NCBI RefSeq assembly: GCF_000772935.1 | Contig: NZ_JPVR01000081.1 | Span: forward strand, 337,826-401,825 | Direction of reading: 5' to 3' | DNA length: 64,000 nt | Source of the DNA: Lysinibacillus boronitolerans JCM 21713 = 10a = NBRC 103108 | GTDB taxonomy: Bacteria > Bacillota > Bacilli > Bacillales_A > Planococcaceae | Part shown: in pieces, positions 24,213 through 32,006 of the stretch | Layout of the letters: each line of letters starts with the position of its first letter | How positions within the stretch are numbered: position 1 is the first letter of the stretch | The notes under the pieces: generated by a model | Database searches by the model: none | What the model was told of the DNA's origin: nothing | Seen by the model: only the letters and a program-made list of their open reading frames with translations | Position numbers and translations under genes: made by a program

Positions 24213-24354
24213 GTGTACTACGCCTCCTCTCTTTATCAATCTTGTAGATGACTTATTTCTTCTCTTGATCTAGCGTGCTGCTTTTTGATCAATTACTATA
24301 CCTTATTAGAAAGCTCTTCTATGTGGCACAGTCAATATCCTATATTGAAAGAAG

Positions 24355-25749
24355 CTAATCAGCAGGTGGTGGAGGCTTTAGCTTTAGCTCCGTTGCAAGT
24401 TTAGAGACCTGTTTGCTATACATATCTCCCTTTATGAGAATGATGGTATTTTCATCCACAATCCTCTGCAGTAACGGATAGACGAGCGTACTATTTTTAA
24501 ATGTATAAACAGGTGCGCTAAATCCTAGCTTTACTGCATGATCGGCCATAATCCTTGCGTGTTCTCCAATGGTAATCAGAACATCCACGCCAATACGTCG
24601 AATTAATTCTCCCGCTTGTTCATGAATAATGTAGCCCCACGAACCTAAATCGGTAATCGTACCAATAACAGCGATCTTTTTCTTGCCATCACCTAGCTCA
24701 TTCAACACTTTTAAGGCTGCCTCTAAGGAAGTGGTTGTAATACTCCATGTATCATCCAATATCATGGAATGATTAATGCCCTCAAAGAGTTGCAATTGTT
24801 TTTTCAATTGACGGAATGATTGGAGCTGATTTGCTGCGACTGGAATAGGCACGCCCATATCGTGGACCGCTGCGATGGCAGCAAGAGCATTATAAACCTG
24901 ATGCTCCCCAAACCCTGGTACAAGAATGTCATAGCTTTTTCTATCATGATGCAGGACAAATTTCATGCCTTTTTGATAGTAGTGGATATGGCTCGCTTGA
25001 AAATCACAGGAGTCATGCTTTCCCACCTTGATCAAACGCCCACGAAATCTCGTAACATCTAGTTTTTTCGTATTTACATCCTCTGCATTGATAATTAATG
25101 TACCTTTGGGATGAATGATATCTAGCATTTCTCCTTTTGCTTGAATATAGCCTTCTAATGTTTTGCAATAATTTAAATGATGAGCTCCGATATTCGTAAT
25201 AATACCGATTGTCGGTTTGAAATATTTCCCCGCATTCGTGACGTCTCCTGGTGAGCCAACTGCTGTTTCAAAGACGGCAGCTTCGGTTTCATCCTCAATG
25301 CCTAGTAAATATTGCAAGGAGGCCGTTCTAGAATTACTGCTCAGTGTCGTCGCAGTTACTTTCCGATCAGCAGAAAGAATATGTTTAATCATCTCTTTTG
25401 TCGTTGTTTTACCTGATGTACCTGTGATCGCGACAATCGGAATATGAAACTGGTTACGATAAAAATGAACAAATTTCCAATAGGCCTCTTCTGCATTCGC
25501 TACCTGTATCATAATAACGTGGTTGGGAATGTCATTTGGCCGATATGCTCTATCGGTCACTAGCACTAGAGGAGAAAGTGGCTCAAGACTTTTCCAACTA
25601 ACAATACGTTTACTTGTAAAAAGGGCCGTATTGGACTTTTTCACTTGTTTTAATCGATAAGCCCCATGCTGAATCAGTGTATCCTCTGATCCGTGCACTA
25701 GATAGCCTGCCGTAATCATTGCTAAATTTTTCACCGAAAGAGGCTTCAT
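24355..25749 (-). CDS. MurF-like Mur ligase domain protein, paralogue 2
   Basis: 464 residues from ATG 25749 (AAAGGAGGGAG upstream), starting MKPLSVKNLAMITAG. P-loop AITGTSGKTTTKEMI is at about residue 110, followed by TNIGAHHLNYC, GEHQVYNALAAIAAVHDMG and IKGDMYSKQVSKL. In the central domain the MurF-type DDTxxxNP motif has become DDTWSITTTSLEAAL, losing the Asn-Pro that contacts substrate in canonical enzymes. Closely similar to paralogue 1, so a local duplication with divergence. A 142-base gap separates the two. CATATACTA (compatible with a sigma-K -10) lies about 30 bases upstream of the start, which would agree with sporulation use but is weak. Confidence 0.85.
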   Translation of the reverse strand: MKPLSVKNLAMITAGYLVHGSEDTLIQHGAYRLKQVKKSNTALFTSKRIVSWKSLEPLSPLVLVTDRAYRPNDIPNHVIMIQVANAEEAYWKFVHFYRNQFHIPIVAITGTSGKTTTKEMIKHILSADRKVTATTLSSNSRTASLQYLLGIEDETEAAVFETAVGSPGDVTNAGKYFKPTIGIITNIGAHHLNYCKTLEGYIQAKGEMLDIIHPKGTLIINAEDVNTKKLDVTRFRGRLIKVGKHDSCDFQASHIHYYQKGMKFVLHHDRKSYDILVPGFGEHQVYNALAAIAAVHDMGVPIPVAANQLQSFRQLKKQLQLFEGINHSMILDDTWSITTTSLEAALKVLNELGDGKKKIAVIGTITDLGSWGYIIHEQAGELIRRIGVDVLITIGEHARIMADHAVKLGFSAPVYTFKNSTLVYPLLQRIVDENTIILIKGDMYSKQVSKLATELKLKPPPPAD

Positions 25750-25898
25750 ATCTTTTCTCCCTCCTTTCTTTTCTAGTATATGTAACCTTTTAAAAGTTGC
25801 TTGGATGTAGACAAGATACATAACTAGAGGAAATCTATTTCATTGCATATATATAAAGGTGATTAAGTATCTAAGTACCAATAGAAGGAGTGATATAC

Positions 25899-27101
25899 CT
25901 GAAAGCCATTGTATTTATCGGTACAAACAAATCTGGGTCTAGTCGTGAAGCAACAAGGGCAGCAGAAAAATTAGGCTACTTCACAGTACTTTTCACAAAT
26001 AATGAAAAACAACTTCAGCAGCGCAGAGCCTACCCCGACATCCATAAAATGATACTCATTGATACTTTTGATATCGAGAGCATGAAAGACGAAATTGAGA
26101 AACTAGGAAAAACTGGATTAAATATTAAAAGTATCGTTAGTTTTGTTGATCCATTTGTCCATATTGCTTCAATACTATGTGATGAATTTTGTCAGAACTA
26201 TACATCCTCCAGTGCCATTGAAACTATGGAGGATAAAGAAAAAACAAGAAAGTTTTTACAAGACCAACCATACTCACCAAAATTTTCGCTCATGAAACCG
26301 AACGAACCTATAGCTAAAAATTTAACCTTTCCATTAATCGTAAAATCTCCTAAATCAACAGGCTCAAAAGATGTCTTACTAGCAACGGATGCCGATCAGC
26401 TTAATAACCACCTCAAAGCACTGCGTAGTAAAAATCCCTATGAAACCATCATGATTGAAGAATATCTAGATGGTCCTCAATATTTAGTAGAGGCGGTTGT
26501 TTATCAACGACAACCACATGTCATTGGTATAATTGAGCAAGAAATTACGCAAGGAAAACGATTTATCATTACTGGCTATGGTGTTCTAGTGAAAGCCCCT
26601 AAAGACATCCAATCAGGCATCGAGGAGGTACTCCATTCCATCGTGAAAGCCTTTGGTATTGAGAATGGGGCGCTCCATTTAGAGCTTCGATTAACCCAAA
26701 ATGGTTGGAAACTTATCGAGATCAATCCTCGAATTTCAGGTGGCGCTATGAATAATATGCTACAAGCAGCTCTAGGTTTTAGTTTAGTAGAAGAAACACT
26801 GAAGATTTTGCTAGGAGAACAGCCGAATCTGCAACCAAGACACAAAAAATTTGTTTATACAAAATATGTCATTGTGGAAAGTAGAGGGATTTTAGAAAAG
26901 GTTATTGGCAAGGCAAGAGCGACAAGATCAACTGGCGTCGTAGAAGTATATGTCAAACCAAGAAGAGGCACCCTCCTCACTCCACCTTTATCGATGGGTC
27001 ACCGATACGCCTATGTTATAGCAGAGGGAGCTACCTTGAAGGAAGCAAGAAATCACGCCATCAATGCAGCGAAGGAAATAAAATTCATTTTAAGAGTTTG
27101 A
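25899..27101 (+). CDS. ATP-grasp ligase (L-amino-acid ligase-like) with a probable CTG start
   Basis: About 400 residues. An N-terminal Rossmann-like domain (KAIVFIGTNKSGSSREATRA) precedes the ATP-grasp core: Lys-containing FPLIVKSPKSTGSKDV, hinge MIEEYLDGPQYLVEA, and the metal-binding segment LHLELRL and LIEINPRISGGAMNN. This is the carbamoyl-phosphate-synthase-like branch that includes BacD-type L-amino-acid ligases, which form peptide bonds through acyl-phosphates. AGAAGGAG is followed after seven bases by CTG 25899; the only upstream standard start (GTG 25890) overlaps the ribosome site. It is transcribed divergently from Mur paralogue 2 and likely belongs to the same pathway. Confidence 0.85.
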   Translation: MKAIVFIGTNKSGSSREATRAAEKLGYFTVLFTNNEKQLQQRRAYPDIHKMILIDTFDIESMKDEIEKLGKTGLNIKSIVSFVDPFVHIASILCDEFCQNYTSSSAIETMEDKEKTRKFLQDQPYSPKFSLMKPNEPIAKNLTFPLIVKSPKSTGSKDVLLATDADQLNNHLKALRSKNPYETIMIEEYLDGPQYLVEAVVYQRQPHVIGIIEQEITQGKRFIITGYGVLVKAPKDIQSGIEEVLHSIVKAFGIENGALHLELRLTQNGWKLIEINPRISGGAMNNMLQAALGFSLVEETLKILLGEQPNLQPRHKKFVYTKYVIVESRGILEKVIGKARATRSTGVVEVYVKPRRGTLLTPPLSMGHRYAYVIAEGATLKEARNHAINAAKEIKFILRV

Positions 27102-27110
27102 AAAAAATAT

Positions 27111-27155
27111 CCCGAATAATTGCCGCTTGCCAGTGGACAGTTACTCGGGCTTTTT
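27111..27155 (+). terminator. Terminator of the ATP-grasp gene
   Basis: CCCGAATAATTGCC and the complementary GACAGTTACTCGGG form an interrupted stem followed by CTTTTTTA. Confidence 0.8.
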
Positions 27156-27177
27156 TATCTTCATAAGTCATAATGGA

Positions 27178-29352
27178 TCATTCTTCTTTAAACGTTTGAT
27201 CTAAAAATTTCACGGTTTCGAACATATTGGTTTTACTTGCACCCTTCACAAGAATGGTATCATGAGGCTTAATGAGCTTTTCAAGGAGGACATGCAATTG
27301 ATCTTTATTAATAAAATGATGTACTCTGGATGGGTCCATGCCCTTCGCAATGGCTGCATTACTCATTTCATCTGTCCTAAAGCCATAGGTAATAAATTCA
27401 TCGATGCCTATCTCATATACATACTCCCCAACCTTACGATATTCCTCTTCTCTCAAGACACCAAGTTCTCGCATTTGCCCAATTATGGCTACCTTGCGAT
27501 TTGTCGCGATATTCTTCAGTACATCGAGCGCAGCACGAACCCCCTGCGGATGAGAGTGTACTGTATCATCAATAACCGTTATATCATCACGGCAATTATA
27601 AATCGTTAAGCGTCTTGGTGGTTTTTTAAAGTTGAGACCTGCCTGAATATCAAGCGGACTAAACCCTAAAAGATCAGCCACTGCCACTGCATTCAGTGCG
27701 TTGTAAACATGATGTTCTCCTAAAATAGGAATATACAAATCTATTTCTTGGCCATGCAGCTTCATTTTAAAAGACATGCCAACATCTTTATATTGCAAAT
27801 CATATGCACGGTAATCCGCTTCCTTTTTAATCCCTACTGTGATGATTTTCCCTTTAAATTGCTGTGTCTCTAAGTATCTTGAATTGTCATCATCTTGATT
27901 GACAATGAGTAAGCCCTGTTGGTCCATGCCATGAATCAATTCCGATTTTGCCTTGGCAACGCCCCTTACATCTCCATCAAAGTTCCCAACATGGGCTAAG
28001 CCTATATTCGTTACAATACTAATATTCGGCTGGATGATGCTGCAGTGATTGGTAATAATGCCTGGGTAAGCCATACCATACTCTAATACAACAGCCTGAT
28101 GTGTATCATTGATTTCTTCCTTATGTTTTTTCGTATGCTCTGTCGTATTCCAATAATCCTTTGATTCAAATACATTCCACTTTTTCGATAAGATCGAACC
28201 AACAAATGCCTTTGTAGTAGTTTTCCCCGCACTTCCTGTAATCGCAATAATCGGCAGGGTTTTCTTTGCCTCCACCTGCTTACTTTTTTGTTGGTCAATT
28301 TTCTTTTTCAGCGGTTTTTGATTTTTGGCAAGATACATCGCATAACGGATGGAATGGATGACCACATCTAATTCCAAGTAAAAGGCAGGAGGACAGCCTG
28401 GGCGCCAATTGACCTCATACATCCAAATTTTTTGATTTTGATCTAAGCCCACATCAATGCCAATTTCATCAATAACTTCCCCAAATTTCGCCATTTGAAT
28501 TTCATCCAGATGATGTGCCAGCGCTAGTGAAAAATGCTCAAGCATTCGCCGAATATTATAGGCCTCTTCCTTAAACTCCTGCTCCAAAAAAGGATCTAAA
28601 TAATTGGTATAGCCACCATTATTAATATTCGGTATGATGGAGCCATTCGGTGCAATGCGTGGATACACCGTTGTCACTACCCATTTACCTTCTCCATTTT
28701 TTTGAACATGCAGGCGGAAATCATAGACCTGACCAGATTTTGTAACTGATTGAATATACGGCTGCATAATAAAGGTGCCAGACGCAAGTTGCTCCTTTAT
28801 CAAGGAATCCAATTGTGGCTTTGTATAGGTTGTCGTGGTGCTATCCTTTTTCACCTCAAAATACTTGGCTCCCGCCTTCGTTATAAAATAAATGCCCTTC
28901 CCTTTTCGTCCATCAATTGGCTTAAACACAACTCGTTTATAATAATTAACGAACTTATGAAATAAATCGGCATCCTTTACAATTTCGGAGGGAATCAAAT
29001 ACTGTTCAAATTCCTTCGCTTCCTTTAATCGTTTCATCACATTCCATTTGTTCCCGATTGAATGAGTTGTAAATGGTATCTCCTCTTTTAAACGATCAAT
29101 AATCTCCTTCGAAACAGATAATTTCTCAGGGCTTCCTGCATTATAGATAACATCAGGAAAGGGCATCGTTTTTTCCTGCCATTGCCCATTCTCATAGACC
29201 TTTGCTCGAATAGACCGTTTGGCAAAGTCCACACTTTTAGGTGTGAAGTAAAAAAACGTTGCGCCTTCTGCTTTCGCAACTGCTGCAAAGGCATAGGACT
29301 TGAGCACTGTTGTTGGATCAAGTCGATGATGCAGCATACCAATAATCGTCAT
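27178..29352 (-). CDS. YheC/D-type ATP-grasp fused to a Mur ligase
   Basis: 724 residues from ATG 29352 (AAAGGAAG upstream). Residues about 1-345 are a YheC/YheD-type ATP-grasp domain (IGMLHHRLDPTTV, VFKPIDGRKGKGIYFI, DFRLHVQKN, IDEIGIDVGLD, MYEVNWRPGCPP). After a Lys/Gln-rich linker, residues about 365-720 form a Mur ligase with P-loop ITGSAGKTTTKAF, TNIGLAHVGNF, GEHHVYNALNAVAVADLLG, DDTVHSHPQGVRAAL and KGASKTNMFE. The N-terminal MurF substrate domain is replaced by the ATP-grasp. The architecture parallels cyanophycin synthetase (ATP-grasp plus Mur ligase), which builds a polypeptide without ribosomes. YheC/D proteins are spore-associated in Bacillus. The product is unknown. Confidence 0.88.
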   Translation of the reverse strand: MTIIGMLHHRLDPTTVLKSYAFAAVAKAEGATFFYFTPKSVDFAKRSIRAKVYENGQWQEKTMPFPDVIYNAGSPEKLSVSKEIIDRLKEEIPFTTHSIGNKWNVMKRLKEAKEFEQYLIPSEIVKDADLFHKFVNYYKRVVFKPIDGRKGKGIYFITKAGAKYFEVKKDSTTTTYTKPQLDSLIKEQLASGTFIMQPYIQSVTKSGQVYDFRLHVQKNGEGKWVVTTVYPRIAPNGSIIPNINNGGYTNYLDPFLEQEFKEEAYNIRRMLEHFSLALAHHLDEIQMAKFGEVIDEIGIDVGLDQNQKIWMYEVNWRPGCPPAFYLELDVVIHSIRYAMYLAKNQKPLKKKIDQQKSKQVEAKKTLPIIAITGSAGKTTTKAFVGSILSKKWNVFESKDYWNTTEHTKKHKEEINDTHQAVVLEYGMAYPGIITNHCSIIQPNISIVTNIGLAHVGNFDGDVRGVAKAKSELIHGMDQQGLLIVNQDDDNSRYLETQQFKGKIITVGIKKEADYRAYDLQYKDVGMSFKMKLHGQEIDLYIPILGEHHVYNALNAVAVADLLGFSPLDIQAGLNFKKPPRRLTIYNCRDDITVIDDTVHSHPQGVRAALDVLKNIATNRKVAIIGQMRELGVLREEEYRKVGEYVYEIGIDEFITYGFRTDEMSNAAIAKGMDPSRVHHFINKDQLHVLLEKLIKPHDTILVKGASKTNMFETVKFLDQTFKEE

Positions 29353-29449
29353 AGCTAAACTTCCTTTCATTAGATTCTCTCTCTATTACATTCATTTTGT
29401 ATCCCTTGCATATAGACAGATGCTCTAGCTTTAGTAGTTTAATATGGCA

Positions 29450-29881
29450 CTACCATTTCGGCTCTATGATAAATTTCCCCTTCAGCATGTCTGGCTTTAA
29501 GAGCTGAATGGCCGATATACCACTGAGTTCAATAGATTTCTTTGTACTTGTTTTTTCTAGCCTCACCACATCTGCAATCGAATTTGTATCGTTTCCTTCA
29601 TAATCAAAAGCACGCAACAACGATACTGTGCCACGACAACGCTCTCTATCAACAGCCTCAATGCGGAAAAACTCTGTCTCAAACTGTTTCACTGTATCCA
29701 ATAAGCTTAAATGCGCACCACTATGGGTAATTAAAAAAAATGGAATCGTATCACTCCCGACAATTTTAATAAGTAGCTGACCAAAATATTTAGAATGAAA
29801 ATTCATCATAATATCCTGAAGATCCTTTAAATCACTTAAAGCTTCACATAAAAAGTGATTTCTTTTCTTATCACTATTCAA
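29450..29881 (-). CDS. CotY/CotZ/ExsY-like spore coat protein
   Basis: 143 residues from TTG 29881 (GAGAGGGGG, seven bases). It begins NSDKKRNHFLCEALSDLKDL and carries the landmarks of the outer-coat CotY/Z and exosporium ExsY proteins: IVGSDTIPFFLITHSGAHLS, FETEFFRIEAVDRERCRGT, AVSLLR-type strand and SGISAIQLLKPDML. Only two Cys remain (CEAL and ERCRG), whereas CotY/Z and ExsY are Cys-rich, so it may not form the disulfide-linked lattice. It lies directly upstream of the YheCD-Mur fusion on the same strand with a 97-base gap, tying that locus to the spore surface. Confidence 0.78.
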   Translation of the reverse strand: MNSDKKRNHFLCEALSDLKDLQDIMMNFHSKYFGQLLIKIVGSDTIPFFLITHSGAHLSLLDTVKQFETEFFRIEAVDRERCRGTVSLLRAFDYEGNDTNSIADVVRLEKTSTKKSIELSGISAIQLLKPDMLKGKFIIEPKW

Positions 29882-29941
29882 TTCGTAGCCCCCTCTCTTA
29901 GTTTGACTATACGATTTGATCCGTGTAAGTTGCCCTCTCGT

Positions 29942-29950
29942 TATCATATG
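29942..29950 (-). promoter_or_regulatory. Possible sigma-K -10 element
   Basis: CATATGATA on the minus strand fits the sigma-K -10 pattern CATA-N3-TA and lies about 60 bases before the TTG of the CotY/Z-like gene. A convincing -35 was not found. Confidence 0.35.
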
Positions 29951-29991
29951 TTGCGACAAAAAATATGGCGACTTCTTCCTAAAGAAACTAA

Positions 29992-30022
29992 AAAAACCTC
30001 CACCTATGAGGGGGAGGTTTTT
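29992..30022 (-). terminator. Terminator overlapping the HAD gene stop
   Basis: AAAAACCTCC and GGAGGTTTTT flank the stop codon of the leftward HAD gene; the minus strand continues TTTAG. The stop lies inside the hairpin loop. Confidence 0.85.
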
Positions 30023-30675
30023 GCAAAACATGCGAGGAGATCATGTATTGTATAATGTTCTAATGCAGTTACGGTATGGTGTTTTGTATGGAATGGTAAT
30101 TGCTTGGTAATCTCGTTCGGAATGACCACTGTATAAAGCCCCGCTGCTACAGCGGCTTGTGCGCCATTCGGTGAATCCTCAATTGCCACGGCCTCATCAG
30201 CCTCTACTCCTAATTGTTCAAGCGCCTGCAAGTAAAGCTCTGGATCAGGCTTAACATTTGTCACCGTATCAGCGCTACAAAAGCAATCAAAGTAATGTCG
30301 GATACCCAGCCTATCCACATACATATCAATCCATTGACGACCGGAGCTACTAGCAAGTCCAATTTTCAAACCCGCTTCCTTTGCCTGCTGGAGCAATGCT
30401 AAAATACCAGGTCTTAGCGTTTCCGTTTCCATCCATTGTGCATGGCGTTGCTGAATGGATGTTTGAAAAGCCTCCACATCCAGTTGTATGTGATGATGTG
30501 TAATAAGATATGTATAGGGATTAAAAGTTTGAAGATTGGTCCCAAGGCACTTAGCATAGGTTGCTAGCGATAATTCAACACCATATTGTGCATAGGCATC
30601 TTTAAAAACGTTATACCATGCTGTTTCCGTATCAATGATTGTACCGTCAAAATCAAAAATTAGCGCTTTTATCAT
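30004..30675 (-). CDS. HAD-superfamily phosphatase (beta-phosphoglucomutase-like)
   Basis: 223 residues. Motif I FDFDGTIIDTETAW holds the nucleophile and acid/base Asp pair, with a helical cap after it. Motif II is GLASSSGRQWID, motif III KPDPELYLQALEQLG with its Lys, and motif IV AIEDSPNGAQAA. This is subfamily I with a C1 cap, as in beta-phosphoglucomutase and sugar-phosphate phosphatases (B. subtilis YhcW-like). Cytoplasmic, Mg-dependent. The substrate cannot be read. ATG 30675 has GGAGAG upstream. It is monocistronic, downstream (on the minus strand) of repeat array 3. Confidence 0.9.
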   Translation of the reverse strand: MIKALIFDFDGTIIDTETAWYNVFKDAYAQYGVELSLATYAKCLGTNLQTFNPYTYLITHHHIQLDVEAFQTSIQQRHAQWMETETLRPGILALLQQAKEAGLKIGLASSSGRQWIDMYVDRLGIRHYFDCFCSADTVTNVKPDPELYLQALEQLGVEADEAVAIEDSPNGAQAAVAAGLYTVVIPNEITKQLPFHTKHHTVTALEHYTIHDLLACFAKTSPS

Positions 30676-30750
30676 CAAATTCTCTCCATTCTATTGGTTT
30701 GACTTTTCAACGGTCGTTTGCGATGAACTAAGCCTAGGTTTTTGCAGGGC

Positions 30751-31110
30751 TATCCGTTGAATTCGGCCTGCTATCCGTCGATTTGCTAATCCTATCCATC
30801 ATTTTAGACCTGCTATCCACTACTTTCGCATTTCTATCCGCCTATCCTCGCAGATCTGACCCTTTTGCCAGGCTATCCACCACTTTACTAATCCTATCCA
30901 TCATTTTAGACCTGCTATCCGCTACTTTCGCCTTTCTATCCGCCTATCCTCACAGATCTGACCCTTTTGCCAGGCTATCCACCACTTTACTAATCCTATC
31001 CATCCATTTAGACCTACTATCCGCTACTTTCGCATTTCTATCCGCCTATCCTCACAGATCTGACCCTTTTGCCAGGCTATCCACCACTTCTTCACCTTTA
31101 TCCCCCTGAT
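30751..31110 (+). repeat. TATCC repeat array 3 (18 copies)
   Basis: TATCC starts at 30751 and recurs 18 times to 31099. Three 21-base monomers (TATCC-ACCACTTTACTAATCC, TATCC-ATCATTTTAGACCTGC, TATCC-GCTACTTTCGCCTTTC) alternate with a 39-base composite (8+31) containing CAGATCTGACCCTTTTGCC, giving a 102-base unit repeated three times. It fills the gap between the HAD gene and the SMR gene and runs into the last codons of the SMR gene (to 31110). Confidence 0.92.
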
Positions 31111-31414
31111 TCAACAAGATAACGCCTCCTATAATGAGGGCAATACCGATCGCAGAATAAACAGTAAAAATATCGTGCCAAATGACAATGCCTACTAGAA
31201 CGGTTAAAGCTGTACCGACACCTGACCAGATAGCGTAGGCCAAGCTTAATGGCATGGTTTTTAAGCAGAGCGATAGGCTATAAAACGAAATACCATAGCC
31301 AATTGCGACCGCCAAGGAGGGAGCAAGGACAGTAAAGCCGTCTGAGAACTTCAGCATGGTTGTTGCAAAAACCTCGCTTATAATCGATAGTGTTAAAAAT
31401 AAATAGCCTTTCAT
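31052..31414 (-). CDS. SMR multidrug exporter subunit (EbrB/YkkD-like), C-terminus from repeat DNA
   Basis: 120 residues from ATG 31414 (AGGAGGCTG upstream). There are four membrane helices with the proton/substrate Glu in SIISEVFATTMLKFSDGF and the family motif LAYAIWSGVGTALTVLVG. With the 107-residue partner encoded just upstream it should form a heterodimeric proton antiporter for cationic drugs or guanidinium-like compounds. The last 17 or so residues (GDKGEEVVDSLAKGSDL) are translated from the antisense strand of TATCC array 3, which also supplies the stop codon, so the original C-terminus seems replaced or extended. Confidence 0.9.
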   Translation of the reverse strand: MKGYLFLTLSIISEVFATTMLKFSDGFTVLAPSLAVAIGYGISFYSLSLCLKTMPLSLAYAIWSGVGTALTVLVGIVIWHDIFTVYSAIGIALIIGGVILLNQGDKGEEVVDSLAKGSDL

Positions 31415-31427
31415 CCTGTTCAGCCTC

Positions 31428-31751
31428 CTAATGACCACCCGCAAGATTGAGTACTACGACACCCAGAATAATGCACAGAACTCCTAATACTTTCTTGCGA
31501 TTAAATCGTTCCTTATAAAGGACAACACCCACAATAGCGGTTAACGCTGTCCCTAAGCCTGCCCATATTGCATAGGCTGTGCCGATAGGAATCACTTTCA
31601 ATGTTAAGGCTAAACAATAAAAAGCCGTTCCATAGCCTACTACTACGCCAATTGATGGCCCAATTCGTGTGAAGCCCTCCGTACGCTTGAGCATGGAACT
31701 GGCAAAAACCTCTGCTATAATAGCGAGCATTAAAAAACTAAAAGCCGTCAT
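31428..31751 (-). CDS. SMR multidrug exporter subunit (EbrA/YkkC-like)
   Basis: 107 residues, four helices, essential Glu in LAIIAEVFASSMLKRTEGF, motif GTAYAIWAGLGTALTAIVGV, short basic loop YKERFNRKKVLG. Paired SMR genes of unequal length are characteristic of heterodimeric exporters such as EbrAB. The partner follows after 13 bases on the same strand. The plasma membrane is the site of action. Substrates are not predictable. Confidence 0.92.
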   Translation of the reverse strand: MTAFSFLMLAIIAEVFASSMLKRTEGFTRIGPSIGVVVGYGTAFYCLALTLKVIPIGTAYAIWAGLGTALTAIVGVVLYKERFNRKKVLGVLCIILGVVVLNLAGGH

Positions 31752-31776
31752 TTAAAAAATCCTTTCTGCTTTGCTT

Positions 31777-31995
31777 CTAGATGTCATCTTCTTCCTCTAC
31801 ATACTCCAATATGTCTCCTGGCTGGCAGCCCAAAGCTTTACAAATGGCATTTAATGTAGAAAAACGTACGGCTCTTACCTTGCCCGTTTTTAAATTAGAG
31901 AGATTGACAATCGAGACATCCACCTTCTCTGCAAGTTCACTCAGCTGCATTTTACGATCGGCTAGCATACGATCTAATCGAATAATTATGGTCAT
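31777..31995 (-). CDS. Small Xre-family HTH regulator (YozG type)
   Basis: 72 residues, almost entirely one Cro/CI helix-turn-helix (LDRMLADRKMQLSELAEKVD, VSIVNLSNLKTGKVRAVRFS, LNAICKALGCQPGDILEYV). This type is regularly paired with a DUF2975 membrane protein, as here (11-base gap, same operon). It may act on the large inverted repeat upstream of the pair. How the membrane protein influences it is not known. Confidence 0.92.
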   Translation of the reverse strand: MTIIIRLDRMLADRKMQLSELAEKVDVSIVNLSNLKTGKVRAVRFSTLNAICKALGCQPGDILEYVEEEDDI

Positions 31996-32006
31996 GTTTT
32001 CACTTC

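Noticed and set aside
30783..31109. Forward 108-codon ORF through repeat array 3
   Set aside because: Repeat artefact without a ribosome site, and it overlaps the real SMR gene on the other strand.
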